Positions 49,638 to 61,176 of a stretch of 64,000 nucleotides of DNA are shown here, piece by piece. Both the position numbers and the translations under genes were made by a program. Within the stretch, counting starts at the first letter, position 1. Every line of letters begins with the position of its first letter. Under the pieces are notes generated by a model. The model was not told where the DNA came from. It saw only the letters and a program-made list of their open reading frames with translations, and did no database searches. The DNA comes from Phascolomyces articulosus (taxonomy: Eukaryota; Mucoromycota; Mucoromycetes; Mucorales; Lichtheimiaceae), in the NCBI GenBank assembly GCA_025677815.1, contig JAIXMP010000017.1, positions 868,001 to 932,000 on the forward strand. Direction: 5' to 3'.

Positions 49638-51505
49638 TTAAAAAAGTTCACACCGTAAAAGCTCAGCAACCACCCAACAGTTTAAACTGTTTCCAAGTAA
49701 TCGATAACGCTGCATCAAGGTAACAGAATCTGGGAAATTCAAGTGTGGTAAACAATGAGGTGGGTTAAATAGTCTTGGTTTAGTTAGACATGAGTCATTA
49801 GATTGTAATTGATATTCAGGTACTGGAAACGCATGTAAACGAGAAATTTCTTTCGGTGAAAGAAATCGTAACCCAAGTTCTAATAACGATTTTGGATCGC
49901 TCCAGTCGTGTTCTACCCGCTATTTACAATCATCTTGTTAATACCATCCCCCACTTTTTTTTTAAAAAAAATATACGTATGTACATAGGTTGATTATCAT
50001 TCCTTTCAGAAAAAAATAACTTTAACGATAAAACTTACATCTAAATATTGAGTTTGTATTAAAGATCCGCTTGTTTGTAAATGATGAGATCCATATGCCT
50101 ATATAAGAAATCAACAACGAAAAAAAATAACAATAGCATTAATGATCACGATAAAGAGCAGTGGATAATTATATATTATTCTATCAAAAAGAAAGGTGTA
50201 TATACAGTGTTTCTCTTACCTTTGTTACACATGAAGTACGATTATCACTAGGTCGAACGATATCTATTATCCATATTCTCGAACATTAGTTAATAGCTAA
50301 TGAGGCACTTTTTTTCTGTGCATAATAATAACATACCAAAACGAAACTTGTGTCGTTTTATAATATCCTTCTCAGGCACTCGATATTGTAAATCTTCATT
50401 GGCTGCATTTTCAATAAACTGACATAATTCAGGCACTTCAAATTGATATTCACCTGTGAATGGCCATTTCGTATGTATTTCTCCTTGTATGACAGATGAT
50501 TCTTCTTGTTCTGTTTCTTGTTGTTGAACGGACGATGAATCAATAGAAGAGCGACGACGTGCCATCATATAATATCGTAAACGATGGTTAGGAATACCAA
50601 ATTGAATAGGTGATAATAGGCATTCTTTCACTTGATAATTCATTTCATCAAGCATTTGAACAAGTTTTGCTCTTGATTGAGATTCCTATCAAAGATGAAA
50701 AAAAGCGCACGTTTTAGTTTTGATCGCGATGGTATACCATGATCACCATATGCATCATAATAACACTCAACAAATTCTTGGAGGAATAAAGGAAAAGATA
50801 GAAATATAATAATAATAATACCTCGAAATTCTTCACATTTTCTAAAAACAAGTAAGTAGGTGGTTTATCTAGTTTCGGGAGTAAATCGATTAAATGCACC
50901 AAGGCTTGAGCCCTTGGATCATCAATATCCTTCATGTTTCCTCCTTGTGTATACGGCTATTTTTCTTATGTTATCAAATTGATTTTTTTTTTCTCTTTTC
51001 ACTTTTTCAATAAGTTACCTGGCATGGTGGGCTTAATAACCAGCAATCTGCCTTAAATCTATAAACATAAAAATAGAAACTTGATAAGTTTATACATTTC
51101 CTTATAACCAAACGCGCAATTTTTTCACTCTCTCTTTACTTTTCAATATCTTTGGGGGTCAATCTTTCAATTGTTTTCTACACAAATTGTACATTTTTTG
51201 ATCAGCTAAAAAAATAAAATTAAAAAATAGTATTATATCAAAATAAAAATTACATTGGAAGGAGCATGACCAAAATTATATTCATAAACTTGATTGGCAA
51301 TCATATTGACATCGAATGCACATACTACTGTGGCTGGAATCTCGGCAATATTTAAAGCATAATGCTTTTTACATAATGATCTTTAGTTTATACTGTCACG
51401 ATTATTTCAATTTTATTTTTCTTTAATATAATGAAAAATATTCTTGTACTATACCAAACCACCAATGCCACTAAAGAATTCAAGACAGCGGATCGGATCG
51501 CTCAT
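49638..51505 (-). CDS. Dnmt2-type cytosine-5 methyltransferase (tRNA methyltransferase)
   Basis: Nine exons on the minus strand: 51455-51505, 51254-51364, 51140-51177, 51019-51058, 50822-50956, 50337-50685, 50220-50263, 50039-50098 and 49638-49919. They give 369 residues, close to the usual 380-390. Dnmt2/TRDMT1 methylates C38 of tRNA-Asp. DNA-methyltransferase motifs in order: motif I FFSGIGGL (10-17, S-adenosylmethionine binding); motif IV SPPCQ with the catalytic Cys79, followed by PYTQGG; motif VI LENVKNF (ENV at 119-121); motif VIII QFGIPNHRLRYY; the Dnmt2-typical CVTKAYGSH region; and motif X RLLGNSLNCWVVAELL at the C-terminus. In this family motif IV is PPCQPYTRxG, which fits. Eight introns in 1.1 kb of coding sequence make it the most fragmented gene here. 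A tRNA substrate is inferred from the family. Confidence 0.9.
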
Positions 51506-54392
51506 TTTTTTTTGAATGGTGTTGAGCTATAGTGTATGAGATTCGTGCAACACACAAAAAAAAACTTATTGAGCGGAGGATATTATGTTATACCTGAATC
51601 ATCCAAAATGCACTTTATTAGTCCTTTAGCTGGTAAACAACATCAATAATAAGCTTATCAGATAATTTTGTTCAGCCGATTGATTACATAGTTAATTAGT
51701 GTTAAGGTGGGTATAATGTTACGAATTTTTTAGAGTGAATTGATAAACATTTACTAGTTTAGTTAGCATACGTAGTCATTTTACTAGAGTAAATGAGTTG
51801 TTTCCATAGAAACAATTTAAGGACAAAATCGTTCAATTGTTATAGGAATGGAAACTCTATTTTGAAACACGGCGTTAATTATTATTTTTTTTACGATAGT
51901 AAATGCTATAGAAATGGGTTCTCTTGCAGAATATTGGTTTATTTATTAAAAACACGATCCTTCAGGTTAAAGGTATATATTTATTTTTTTTTCCGTTAGT
52001 ATAAATATAGTGTTTCTTACTAATATAACTTTGTTAAAATTTAGATTTAATAAATAAAAGAGATACATGATGTTTGTCATTTTTACTTTACACGAAATTA
52101 ACTACTAGTGATACATTCTTTTTTGTTCTTTTGATATGGTACGTATGAAATTACAGAAAGCTGATATTCTGTTGTAAGTACCAGGGACAATTTTAACTTT
52201 GTTTGCGCCACACAAATTACCCACGCACGAGCCATTTTAATTACCAAAATTCAGTGTGACACTGTGATATTGAACTCTTGAGAACATTTGATACAAAGAA
52301 GATAATTAAGAGTAGAAGTATAAAGCTGGTCATGAATCTATTCCAAATTATACATAAATTTAATAAAAGCATGTTTCTTTTTAATTGACAGCTCTAGCGA
52401 TAATGATAATGATAATCATCCCTCCTTGTTAGTGTACTTTACAAACGCATAATCTATTATTTATCAACCAATATCGATGAGAGTAGCAAAGGCAATACAT
52501 GAAACACAGCCGAATTAATATATATAACTTGGTTTCTCCACGAGTAACAACGTTTGTTGTTTCCACTGAAGACAAGAAGGTCAATAGTTATAGCTACCTT
52601 GTTTTACTTAGGCATGAGGAACTGCAAATTTCTTAGTATCCATAATCGACATTTTCGATCAAATCATCCAATATAATATAATATATAAAAGTGCTCTTTT
52701 TTTAAAAAGATTATTCTTCGTATTGGAAAGACATCATACAGTTTAGCAATGCACAAATTAACCTAGAATAACACTATATGCATTATCTAATTGAGTTAAA
52801 AAAATTCTGTATGCTTTTTTATACTTATACATAACTTTAACATTATGTGTGTGCTTTCAGTTTTCGGTTAATAAAATCGATTCATCCATCAAGATAGTCA
52901 CTGACTCCTAAAAAACTAATCTCGTACTGTACAAACTGAATTTTTCCAGAAAAAAAAAGGTAATGATAATAGATATATGCGTGTAATAACCCCCTTGATC
53001 ATTATTATTATATTTTATCTATATTATATGTGCATACCATCATCAGACCCGCCTCTTATAACCGATATGGAAGTGGATCACAATGTTAAACATGCATGCT
53101 CATCTTTTTGTTGTGCGCATATGTTTATTTTTATATAAATATTGTACAGAAAAAAAAGACGTTTGGATCGTTTTGATTTTATTAAAAATCACTACCTATT
53201 ATTATTCTTGTTATTATTCTTGTTGCATTATATCATTGTGCAGCTTTAAATACTATAAAACAAAACTTTTCCGTTCAATTGATGCGAGTCAAATGCATCA
53301 ATGGTTTATGTTTTATTTATTGGGATGATTCATACCAATAGAAGATATATATAAATAAAAAACACATGCATTTTTGAATATGAGGTGATGACATCGGGAG
53401 AAGTGAGCCCAATAGACATTAATAAGAAAATCGGATCATATATATCCGTTTATTAAATAGAAACCTATGGTAATATATTGGTTAGGTTTTGACTATAACA
53501 TCTATTGGCGATTAAAGCATTTCACATATATATATAACACCGTTCCTAGTAGTTGAGTACCAGAACAGCGATATTTAGGTAAGTTAGGCAAGTTAATCCA
53601 AAGAAACTAAAATAACAACAAAGGGAACAATAATTATTTGGGAAATAATTATTACCTTATTGAGTCAATATCTTTCTTGGCATAGAACAATAAAAAAAAG
53701 GCTATAGTATATTATGTTATCTTTAGGCTAGCAAAAAAAAAACACATCAAAAAATGGGACTAAACTTGATTTTCCCGTTCATCCGTTTAATTTAAATATG
53801 TCAATTTGTAATATATAATAATAAAGATTGATGACAGGAAAAGAAAATAAAAAAGATGATATGATGATTTATATAATCAATTTAATAAAGATGGTGACGA
53901 TGATAATAGTTATAATAATTACAGTTTAATACAATAGTTGTATATAAATGCATATCGAGTACTACTCTATACAACTTTTAAACAAGTAGGTCCTACTTAG
54001 ACTGGGGACTTTACCTATACGGCAAAACAAAAAAGATAGAAAAAAATGGACTATTCCTTTCTTTGACTATCTCCCTCGTTGTAACACAATGATGGCTGAT
54101 ACCAAACTATCCTCTTTTTTTTTTTCTTATTTACCTCGCCCCTCTTCTCTCCTTTTTATTATTATTATTTCTTATTATTTCTTATTATAATTTTGTTTCT
54201 TTCTCTTTCTTTCCTTATTATTATTCACTTGTAAACTTATTATCAACAACGTACAAACACCTATTCACTCACACTCCTTACAGCCATTATATATATATCT
54301 ATTATTTTTATTCATTCTAATCTCGTCCATTCATAGAAGAGATAAGAAAGAAATATATATTTTTATACTTTTATATTTTATAAACAACAATA
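51506..54392. other. Intergenic, no gene seen
   Basis: About 2.9 kb between two divergent genes. Frames at 51793-51999 and 53083-53328 are A/T-rich and lack motifs. The last 300 bases are pyrimidine-rich, with ATT repeats, and lead into the PIP5K start. No tRNA or repeat family was recognised. Confidence 0.55.
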
Positions 54393-56826
54393 ATGTCTAT
54401 TACAACAGCAACAACTCCAACTTATAATGACGATGCTTCCTCCATTGGAAAACCTTCTCGATTATATGCAGATTATCCAAGTGTAGTTTCTATACCACCT
54501 GTGGCTGCTATGAATAATTGTTCTCGAACTACTACCATGACCACAACTTCAACAACAACCGAATCCCCCATTGATTTATCGCCACCATCGACACCCATTC
54601 CTAGACCTACTACCAATGATTCACATAAAAAACCTTCCTTCGTTAGTGAAGCAGAAACAGAACCTATTCCTACTATTCCTCACAACGACTTACGATTACC
54701 AAAACGATACTCTACGAGTCAGAGCTTCACGGCTATGACAACAACAGCAAAAAGATTAAGTAAACCACCTGTCGCTCGACATCATACAGATGTGGATAGT
54801 ATAGCTTCTTCAGATGAAGAAGGATTTCAACGAGAATTATCAGCGCGTCGTAAAGCATTTCGTCGATTATCGCGTCATAATAATGAAACAGATGATGAGG
54901 ATCGGGTATTGATCGGTACCCGGGTATCCGAAGGTCATCAAAACTATGTTCTCATGTATAATATGCTGACGGGCATCCGAATTGGTGTGGGTCGGGTATC
55001 TGCCAAACGGGATCGACCCTTGACCGATCATGATTTCTTGGCTGCTCACAAGCTTGTTTTTGACGTGTAATTTTTTTTCAACTTTTTTCAACTTTTTTAT
55101 CTTTTTTTTATGGCTATTAATGTCCTCATTGCTATTATCATCATAGTACCGGTGATGAATTAACTCCAGGAGCAAAATATGATTTTAAATTCAAAGATTA
55201 TGCACCGTGGGTATTTCGAAATCTTCGCAAGCAGTTTAAGATTGATCCCGCAGATTACCTGGTATGTATAACGACGCATGTAAAATGAATATGAATGAAG
55301 AAGGGGGGATGAGGAGGGGTATGATTTAAAAGGGTGGTGACGTGAATTGGGAAACTGAATTTATACAAGTTGGCTGAGATGATTTTCGTTTTATTTTACA
55401 TATGAATTAAATTGTTCTTTGTAGATCTCTTTGACAAGTAAATATATTCTTTCCGAACTTGGATCACCGGGAAAAAGTGGTAGTTTCTTTTATTATTCAC
55501 GTGATTATCGCTTTATCATCAAAACCATCCATCATTCTGAACACAAGTATCTTCGTAAAATACTTTCCGAATATCATGAGGTAAAAAAAGAAATTAAAAA
55601 CTATACTTCTTTGGATTGGAAATTTGGGGGACAATGAATAAAGTTTAAAGGAATGTTCGATAATCTCGCTAAAAAAAATGAAAACTCTCCCGTTTATTAG
55701 CATGTCTCGAACAATCCTGATACACTTCTTTGTCGTTACTATGGTTTACATCGAGTAAAATTACCGCGAGGTCGTAAAATACACTTTGTTGTTATGGGCA
55801 ACGTATTACCACCACATAATGATATCCACGAAATGTACGATTTGAAGGGTTCAACATTTGGACGTTTCTTACCACAAGAAGATATTGAAAAGAACAAAAA
55901 TAATGCCGTCATGAAAGATTTGAATTTTGAAAAGAATAACAAAAAATTACAATTGGGTCCTCAAAAACGGAAAATGTTTGTTAGCCAATTGATTCGTGAT
56001 GTCAAGGTAAAAAAAAGGACGAATGAACTGATTGACAAAAAAAGGTAATGGATAAACAAAATGACTAATATTAACTGGATTTTGATTTTTCATTATCTAG
56101 CTTCTTGTTCGTCTCAACATTATGGATTACAGTTTACTGATTGGTATCCATAATATGGTTCGTGGTAATAAGGAAAACATTCGTGATTCGACACTTCAAT
56201 TCTTTGAGGTAAGTTATAAGGAGAAAAAAAATAACATTTATTATGAATTATTATGAACCCAAGGAGGGGGGGAAGGATCACAATATTTATATTGAGTTTT
56301 TCTATTTTTATTATATTTAGCCTGACACAAAACGCGCTGAGCGCCGTGCATCCTTAATGAATCGTCGTCAAAGTAAAGCTCAAGTATATCGTAAAGCAAT
56401 TGCACAAACTAATCCTGATCGATTGGATGCATCTGAACTTCCTGATGAACCATTGGAAGAGTACGTATTTTTTTTTCTTGATGACTTTGTTAAAGAAAAA
56501 AAAAACTAATATATTCTTTCTATTTTAGACGAAGAAACTGTATATTTTACTCAGATGATGGTGGATTCCGAGCCACAGATGAAAATGATGAACCCACATC
56601 CGTCCTTTACTATCTTGGTGTCATTGATATTCTTACACCTTATGATACCAAAAAGAAATCCGAACACTTTTTCAAGAGTATGACACAAGATAAGCATGCT
56701 ATATCCTCTGTTAGGCCATCTGAATATGGTGACCGATTCATGGGATTCATGGCAAACGCAATTGAACATAATCAAGATATTCCTCACGACTATCAACTTA
56801 GTACATCTTCACTTAATACTCAATAG
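54393..56826 (+). CDS. Phosphatidylinositol-4-phosphate 5-kinase
   Basis: Seven exons (54393-55066, 55147-55261, 55425-55580, 55701-56006, 56101-56208, 56321-56460, 56529-56826) give 598 residues. It phosphorylates PI4P to PI(4,5)P2 at the plasma membrane, like yeast Mss4. The N-terminal 150 residues are Ser/Thr/Pro-rich and disordered. The PIPK domain spans about 185 to the C-terminus. It contains the glycine-rich loop [14 protein letters not shown], the catalytic Lys in [19 protein letters not shown], the [11 protein letters not shown] motif, [13 protein letters not shown], and LGVIDIL with the metal-binding Asp. The activation loop [11 protein letters not shown] keeps the Glu that marks PI4P 5-kinases rather than PI5P 4-kinases. 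The protein ends soon after the loop ([14 protein letters not shown]). A fungal Mss4 would be longer at the N-terminus. Confidence 0.95.
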
Positions 56827-57330
56827 AAAAAAAATAAGATTAAAATGAAACGAAAAAAAAAACATTTGAATAAAATGAAAAAACTGTTCCTTACACATTT
56901 TAATAGCATAAATGTAGTGCAGGGGTGTATATGATAGTAGTAGGGGTCGAAAATTATATAAGCAAAATGGTACAAAGCCAACTAAGAAAATAACATCGTC
57001 CCTGAATTTTCATTCTCATAAACATCGCTTTCATAACCCTTCTGATTGCCACGACGCCATTTTTTATAAAAAATAAAAACATTCATAATAGATGTATGTA
57101 CCATGTTTATATGGTCATGCGTTTATCATCGCATTTGAAATGTAAACATAATATGGTGTACGACTTTGAAGCAACCAAACATGTATTGTTATTTTTCGTG
57201 TTGCCATAATAATATTACAATGGATGATGTGTGGGAATATTTAAATCTGAACAAACAAATAAAAAATAAATGTTATATTATATAATAAACAATAAAAAAA
57301 AAGATGAAATGTAGTATGCATATATAACTC
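56827..57330. other. Intergenic, no gene seen
   Basis: 3' flank of the kinase and of the decayed hydrolase, which converge here. It is AT-rich with A runs. A 3-5-base-spaced series of AATAAA-like strings is present near 57250-57300. Confidence 0.5.
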
Positions 57331-58425
57331 TTACAAAATGACTATTGTATTTTTATAGGGTATAGGTTTGTATAAATACTTTGAGTTATTCCATTGTCGA
57401 ATTAAGAATGCAACAGCCTGGTCCAAAATAGAATCGATTGTTGGACCAGATGAGGCAATACCAAGAAAGCCATGAATAACACCAATTACCCGTATTCCTA
57501 CCACAGGGACACCAGCTTCCACCAGTCTACAACATAGGCTTTACCTTCGTCTCTTAATACATCAGCTTCAGCAGTAACAACCATTGCTTGGGCAATACCT
57601 TGTAGTCCATTGATGCACATGGGTGCCCTAAAGGGTGAAGCTGTGCTTGGAATGTGATTCTTATTTTCCTCTTTGATATAATGATACCAAACTGATTGAC
57701 AGATCCATTATTAGGAACTTCACCGGCCATCGCTGGATAGTAAAGATCTTGAGCCTAGAATTTAGGTGGGTGATTACCACAACGTGTTTTTCTCAAGGAC
57801 TGTATGATAAATGTAAAATAATTTTAATCGATGATACGATTTAAAGTAGATCTTCTTAATGATCTCTCCTCTGTCATTCCTTTCTAAAATGTCGTCATAA
57901 TATATATATATATATATACTTGCTAAACCTGTACTCAACGTACCACCAGCAGCATCGCCTGCTACAGCTATTCTATTTGAATCCAAATGATGAACAGATG
58001 GACCAGTTTCCACAACCCATGTTAATGTGTCATAACATTACTCAAGGGCGATAGGATACCTTACTTTGGGGATGAGTGTGACTATACATTCAATAATAAT
58101 AATCTATTTTGTCATCATCTTTTCCACTAATAAAACCATGCCCCTGTTTTTTAAACTTATTTTAACTTACATGAAGGGAATGACTGGCAAAAGTTTTTTT
58201 TATCAATATGTACAAGACGTGTAACTGTTAACTTTAAGCCATTTTGATAAATACTTTGTTTTCTATGACAAGTTTTGATAGCGCCCATAATTCTTCGTTG
58301 GGTGGTGATGATTCAAATATTTCACGTGTTTCTTGGGGTGTATATTTGTCTATACCAAGATCAGGACATAGTTTTATATGTTCTTCAAAGATAGGTTGCA
58401 GTTTAACAGGAGGGATGTATGTCAC
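57331..58425 (-). pseudogene. Decayed HSL-type hydrolase copy (copy 4)
   Basis: A minus-strand remnant of the same hydrolase family. It opens with a recognisable N-terminus (58425, KLQPIFEEHIKLCPDLG). It then needs frame changes near 58250 and in the A run near 58207, where the frame moves to LPVIPF, to follow the paralogues. Further marks of decay are HGFISGK in place of HGGGWTFGSK and an in-frame TAA where the family has Glu-Cys (about 58040). The nucleophile elbow reads GDAAGG, so the catalytic Ser is Ala, and there are more frame breaks around 57550. The C-terminal part (EADVLRDEG, VIGVIHGFLG) is still clear. The intron that interrupts the segment before IHG in the three intact copies is absent here. 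Confidence 0.85.
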
Positions 58426-59089
58426 GATACCTTAATGAATGTATAAGGGGAAAAAGGAAGGGGATAGAGGAGCGATAATGCTTTGATAAAAATTTGTAAA
58501 AAACTGGTTCCATCTTTTGCTTTATATATATATCTATTTTCCCGTTTAATTTAGCATTCAGGTACCAAGTAACACAAATTTTTATTGGAGGAGGGCATCG
58601 GGATCATTGTCCTTTTTTCGGAAGCAAAATCAGTGGCGCAGGGATACTAAAAATACATGTTGTTAGATGCTTCTTCATTTTATAATATACATCGCTACCT
58701 GGAGTATGGCGTTTACGGTATCAATGTAATATGATACCGCAGCAAAAAAAAGTATATATTTTGAGTTTTTGCTTTACAGTGCTCAAAATAAAGCATTAGT
58801 AATTAGGTACTCTGTTTAAAGAGATGATTTTTTTAATAATGAAAGTAAGAAAATCTCAAAAGTAACTGAAATAATATATTTTTTTAGCATACTACTCTGT
58901 TAATTGTCATAATATAATAAAGTATAGCACTGGTGGTTGTGTTTTAAGATATAATATTTATGCATAGCATATTATTCTTTAGGATCAAGTTATATAAACT
59001 ATAATATTTTCTTATTTTTCTGTTAAAAACCCGGTGTTGTTGAATGTAACTAATACTTTGTTTGATCCAAAATAAGGCGTGCACTTGCG
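58426..59089. other. Spacer between two decayed hydrolase copies
   Basis: AT-rich, with an AT repeat near 58525-58540 and no supported frame. The two remnants on either side are in the same orientation, suggesting a former tandem pair. Confidence 0.55.
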
Positions 59090-59500
59090 GCATGAGTTAC
59101 TCCAGTAGAAGTAAATCAATGAAGACATCCTCTCATACGGATAGCCACTACTGGAACTCCAGCTTGAATTAATTTACGAGCGTTACGCCTCTCCTTCATC
59201 CCATAACACATCTGCTTCAGCGGTAGTCATACATGTTGGTGCAAGACTCTTTAACTCGTCAATCGAAGCTGCCAGCGGGGCTACAGTGCTGAGTAAACGG
59301 TCTTCTTTTTCTGCATAATTATTCCAAAAACTGTTCGTGGAACTCTTGGGAAAAAGATATCCATCCTCGAATTGCTTTATATGAATCGGTATCAAGCTTT
59401 GCACTGGTAACAGGATAAAATAGCACCGGTTGACATTTGAGCTTTGTTCTATCACCCATCTTTTGTTTGTCCAAGACCAAAGTATAAATTTTCATGCTGG
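59090..59500 (-). pseudogene. Decayed HSL-type hydrolase fragment (copy 5)
   Basis: Only the C-terminal half is recognisable. In order on the minus strand: KLKCQPVLFYPVTSAK (59440-59390), then after a frame change LAASIDELKSLAPTCMTTAEADVLWDEGEA (down to about 59183). After another break comes ARKLIQAGVPVVAIRMRG ending in CLH at about 59120. These align with the LPPALLLTAEADVLRDEG ... LINAGVPTNAIRILGAIHGY part of copy 1. The Arg of LRDEG is Trp, and there are two frameshifts and a stop. No nucleophile or oxyanion motif was found upstream, although weakly similar pieces may continue to about 59960. As in copy 4, the last intron is missing. Confidence 0.8.
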
Positions 59501-60303
59501 TCTGGCATATCTAAAATAAATTTGGCATTTATATTTATAGTTATTGTATACTACAGAAAGAGATAATAACAATAAATTGACTAGAAATGATACCATTTTT
59601 GATTTGGGAAAATGCTGCATGAATTATAAGATTTGAAGGGCACAAATGTTTCACTCGATAACTTGCATGAAATTGTTTAAAACTCAGCTCCTTCACTATG
59701 ACAACCATATTAAATTCATAGAGTGGGAATGCAATTACGTACCGAAGCGTCATTATCTCCATATTACTATGTCTTAGAATTAAATATTAGTTGTTAGTTG
59801 TATACTCATCAATATATTGATAAAAAAAAGCCATTATTGATATTAAGGTAGAGATTTACTACCAAACTTGTTTGGAAAAATCAATGGTGCCAGGATACTT
59901 CTGCAAGTCATTACTGTACCCGCTCGCTATATCGATACTACCCGTGGAACTGAAAATGTATCGTTATATCAATTTATTACCCAGGTTGGTATTTGCCGGT
60001 TAATTTCTAATCCTTAGTAATTTATGTTTTTCTATGAATAATCTTTCCATAAAATTATGTGTCTATATAATGAAAAGAATAAAAAATACCTTTAGGTGGT
60101 GAATTTGTTGATATTTTTCTGAATAATGAATTTAGAAAGAAACAGTAAGGTGAAGAAAAAAATGCTTGGAGGAAAAAAATAAGAATACAGGCACCAGTAT
60201 CATTAGTGGAAAAATCTATGATAACTAGAATCATAAAAGCGAATTGTGCAAAATATACCAGTATATTTTTCTGCTTCATAAGAAATCTTACTACTGCTTC
60301 GCT

Positions 60304-60424
60304 CGTTATAACGATATTTTTCATGAATTACCGTTGGATATCGCTATAATGAATTAACGATATTTTCTTGCTTATTCGGTCTTGCAGCCAAAATCATATT
60401 GTTATAACGAATATCATTATAGCG
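60304..60424. repeat. Palindromic CGTTATAACG-type motifs, possible transposon end
   Basis: A perfect palindrome CGTTATAACG lies at 60304-60313. A near copy, GTTATAACGA, lies at 60401-60410, followed by ATATCATTATAGCGCGCG. Related ATATCGCTATAATG and AACGATATT strings lie between. Clustered variants of a palindrome near a GC-rich edge resemble sub-terminal repeats of a cut-and-paste DNA transposon. No transposase and no matching opposite end were found. Confidence 0.3.
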
Positions 60425-60780
60425 CGCGGATACAGTATATAATTATTATAATAACCCCAAACAATGAATACTTTCTATAAAAAAAATATACGAATAACTT
60501 TAGCTATTATTCAAAATTAACTTTAATAAATAATAACAATGAAGTTTTGTGTGGTTCAATGTAACATTATGCTCAATTTTTATTTAATATTATTATCGTT
60601 ACGTACTTTTCTCTTCTTCCTGATTCTCATAAATGACTATCAATGACATAATACAAAATCTGCATAATGAACAAGAGGAGGGATGAGATTACTGTATTCT
60701 TAAATTAGTAGTTGTTATTTAATCTAATAATAATGATATCCTCATTATATATTGAATTTCAGAATAATGATTTTTGATAT

Positions 60781-60863
60781 ATCACAATAATGATATTCTG
60801 ATCACAGAGCAAAATTGAGTATTGTGATATTCTAGTGCATATATGGTAAATCATTATTGTGAT
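60781..60863. repeat. Inverted repeat, 14-nt perfect arms
   Basis: ATCACAATAATGAT at 60781-60794 and its exact reverse complement ATCATTATTGTGAT at 60850-60863, with a 55-nt loop that itself holds another ATTGTGATAT string. It could form a cruciform or RNA hairpin, or be a short MITE-like relic. AT-rich DNA makes such matches less remarkable. Confidence 0.55.
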
Positions 60864-60976
60864 ACCCTTATCCCAGAGCTAAAATCATCAGAATCTCATC
60901 AACATTTCACAACAATTTCACAGTTGTGACATACCCCCTTTTTTCCAGTGTTAGGGATTACGGAGTGAAAAATTAC

Positions 60977-61176
60977 GTGATAGTGGGGTGATAGTGGCAT
61001 AATTGTTAACGATCACGGTATAGTAGAATTGGGGAAGCATAGGTATGGTAGCAGCATATTTTTAACAGTCAAGCTGTATTTTGAGGAAACTATCACAGTT
61101 TTTGTTGCGCTGGAAATCAGCAATAAAATCAACGGAATTATCAGCGATCACAGTGTTTGGAGGGAGCGATCACGGT
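60977..61176. repeat. Short direct repeats GTGATAGTGG and GATCACRGT
   Basis: GTGATAGTGG occurs twice in tandem (60977-60986, 60988-60997). GATCACGGT or GATCACAGT occurs at 61011-61019, 61146-61154 and 61168-61176. The two motifs are partly reverse complementary (GTGAT/ATCAC). The region is less AT-rich than its surroundings. Confidence 0.45.

Noticed and set aside
60055..60324. 89-codon minus-strand frame as a transposase fragment
   Set aside because: It is hydrophobic and A/T driven, with no DDE-type or HTH motif.
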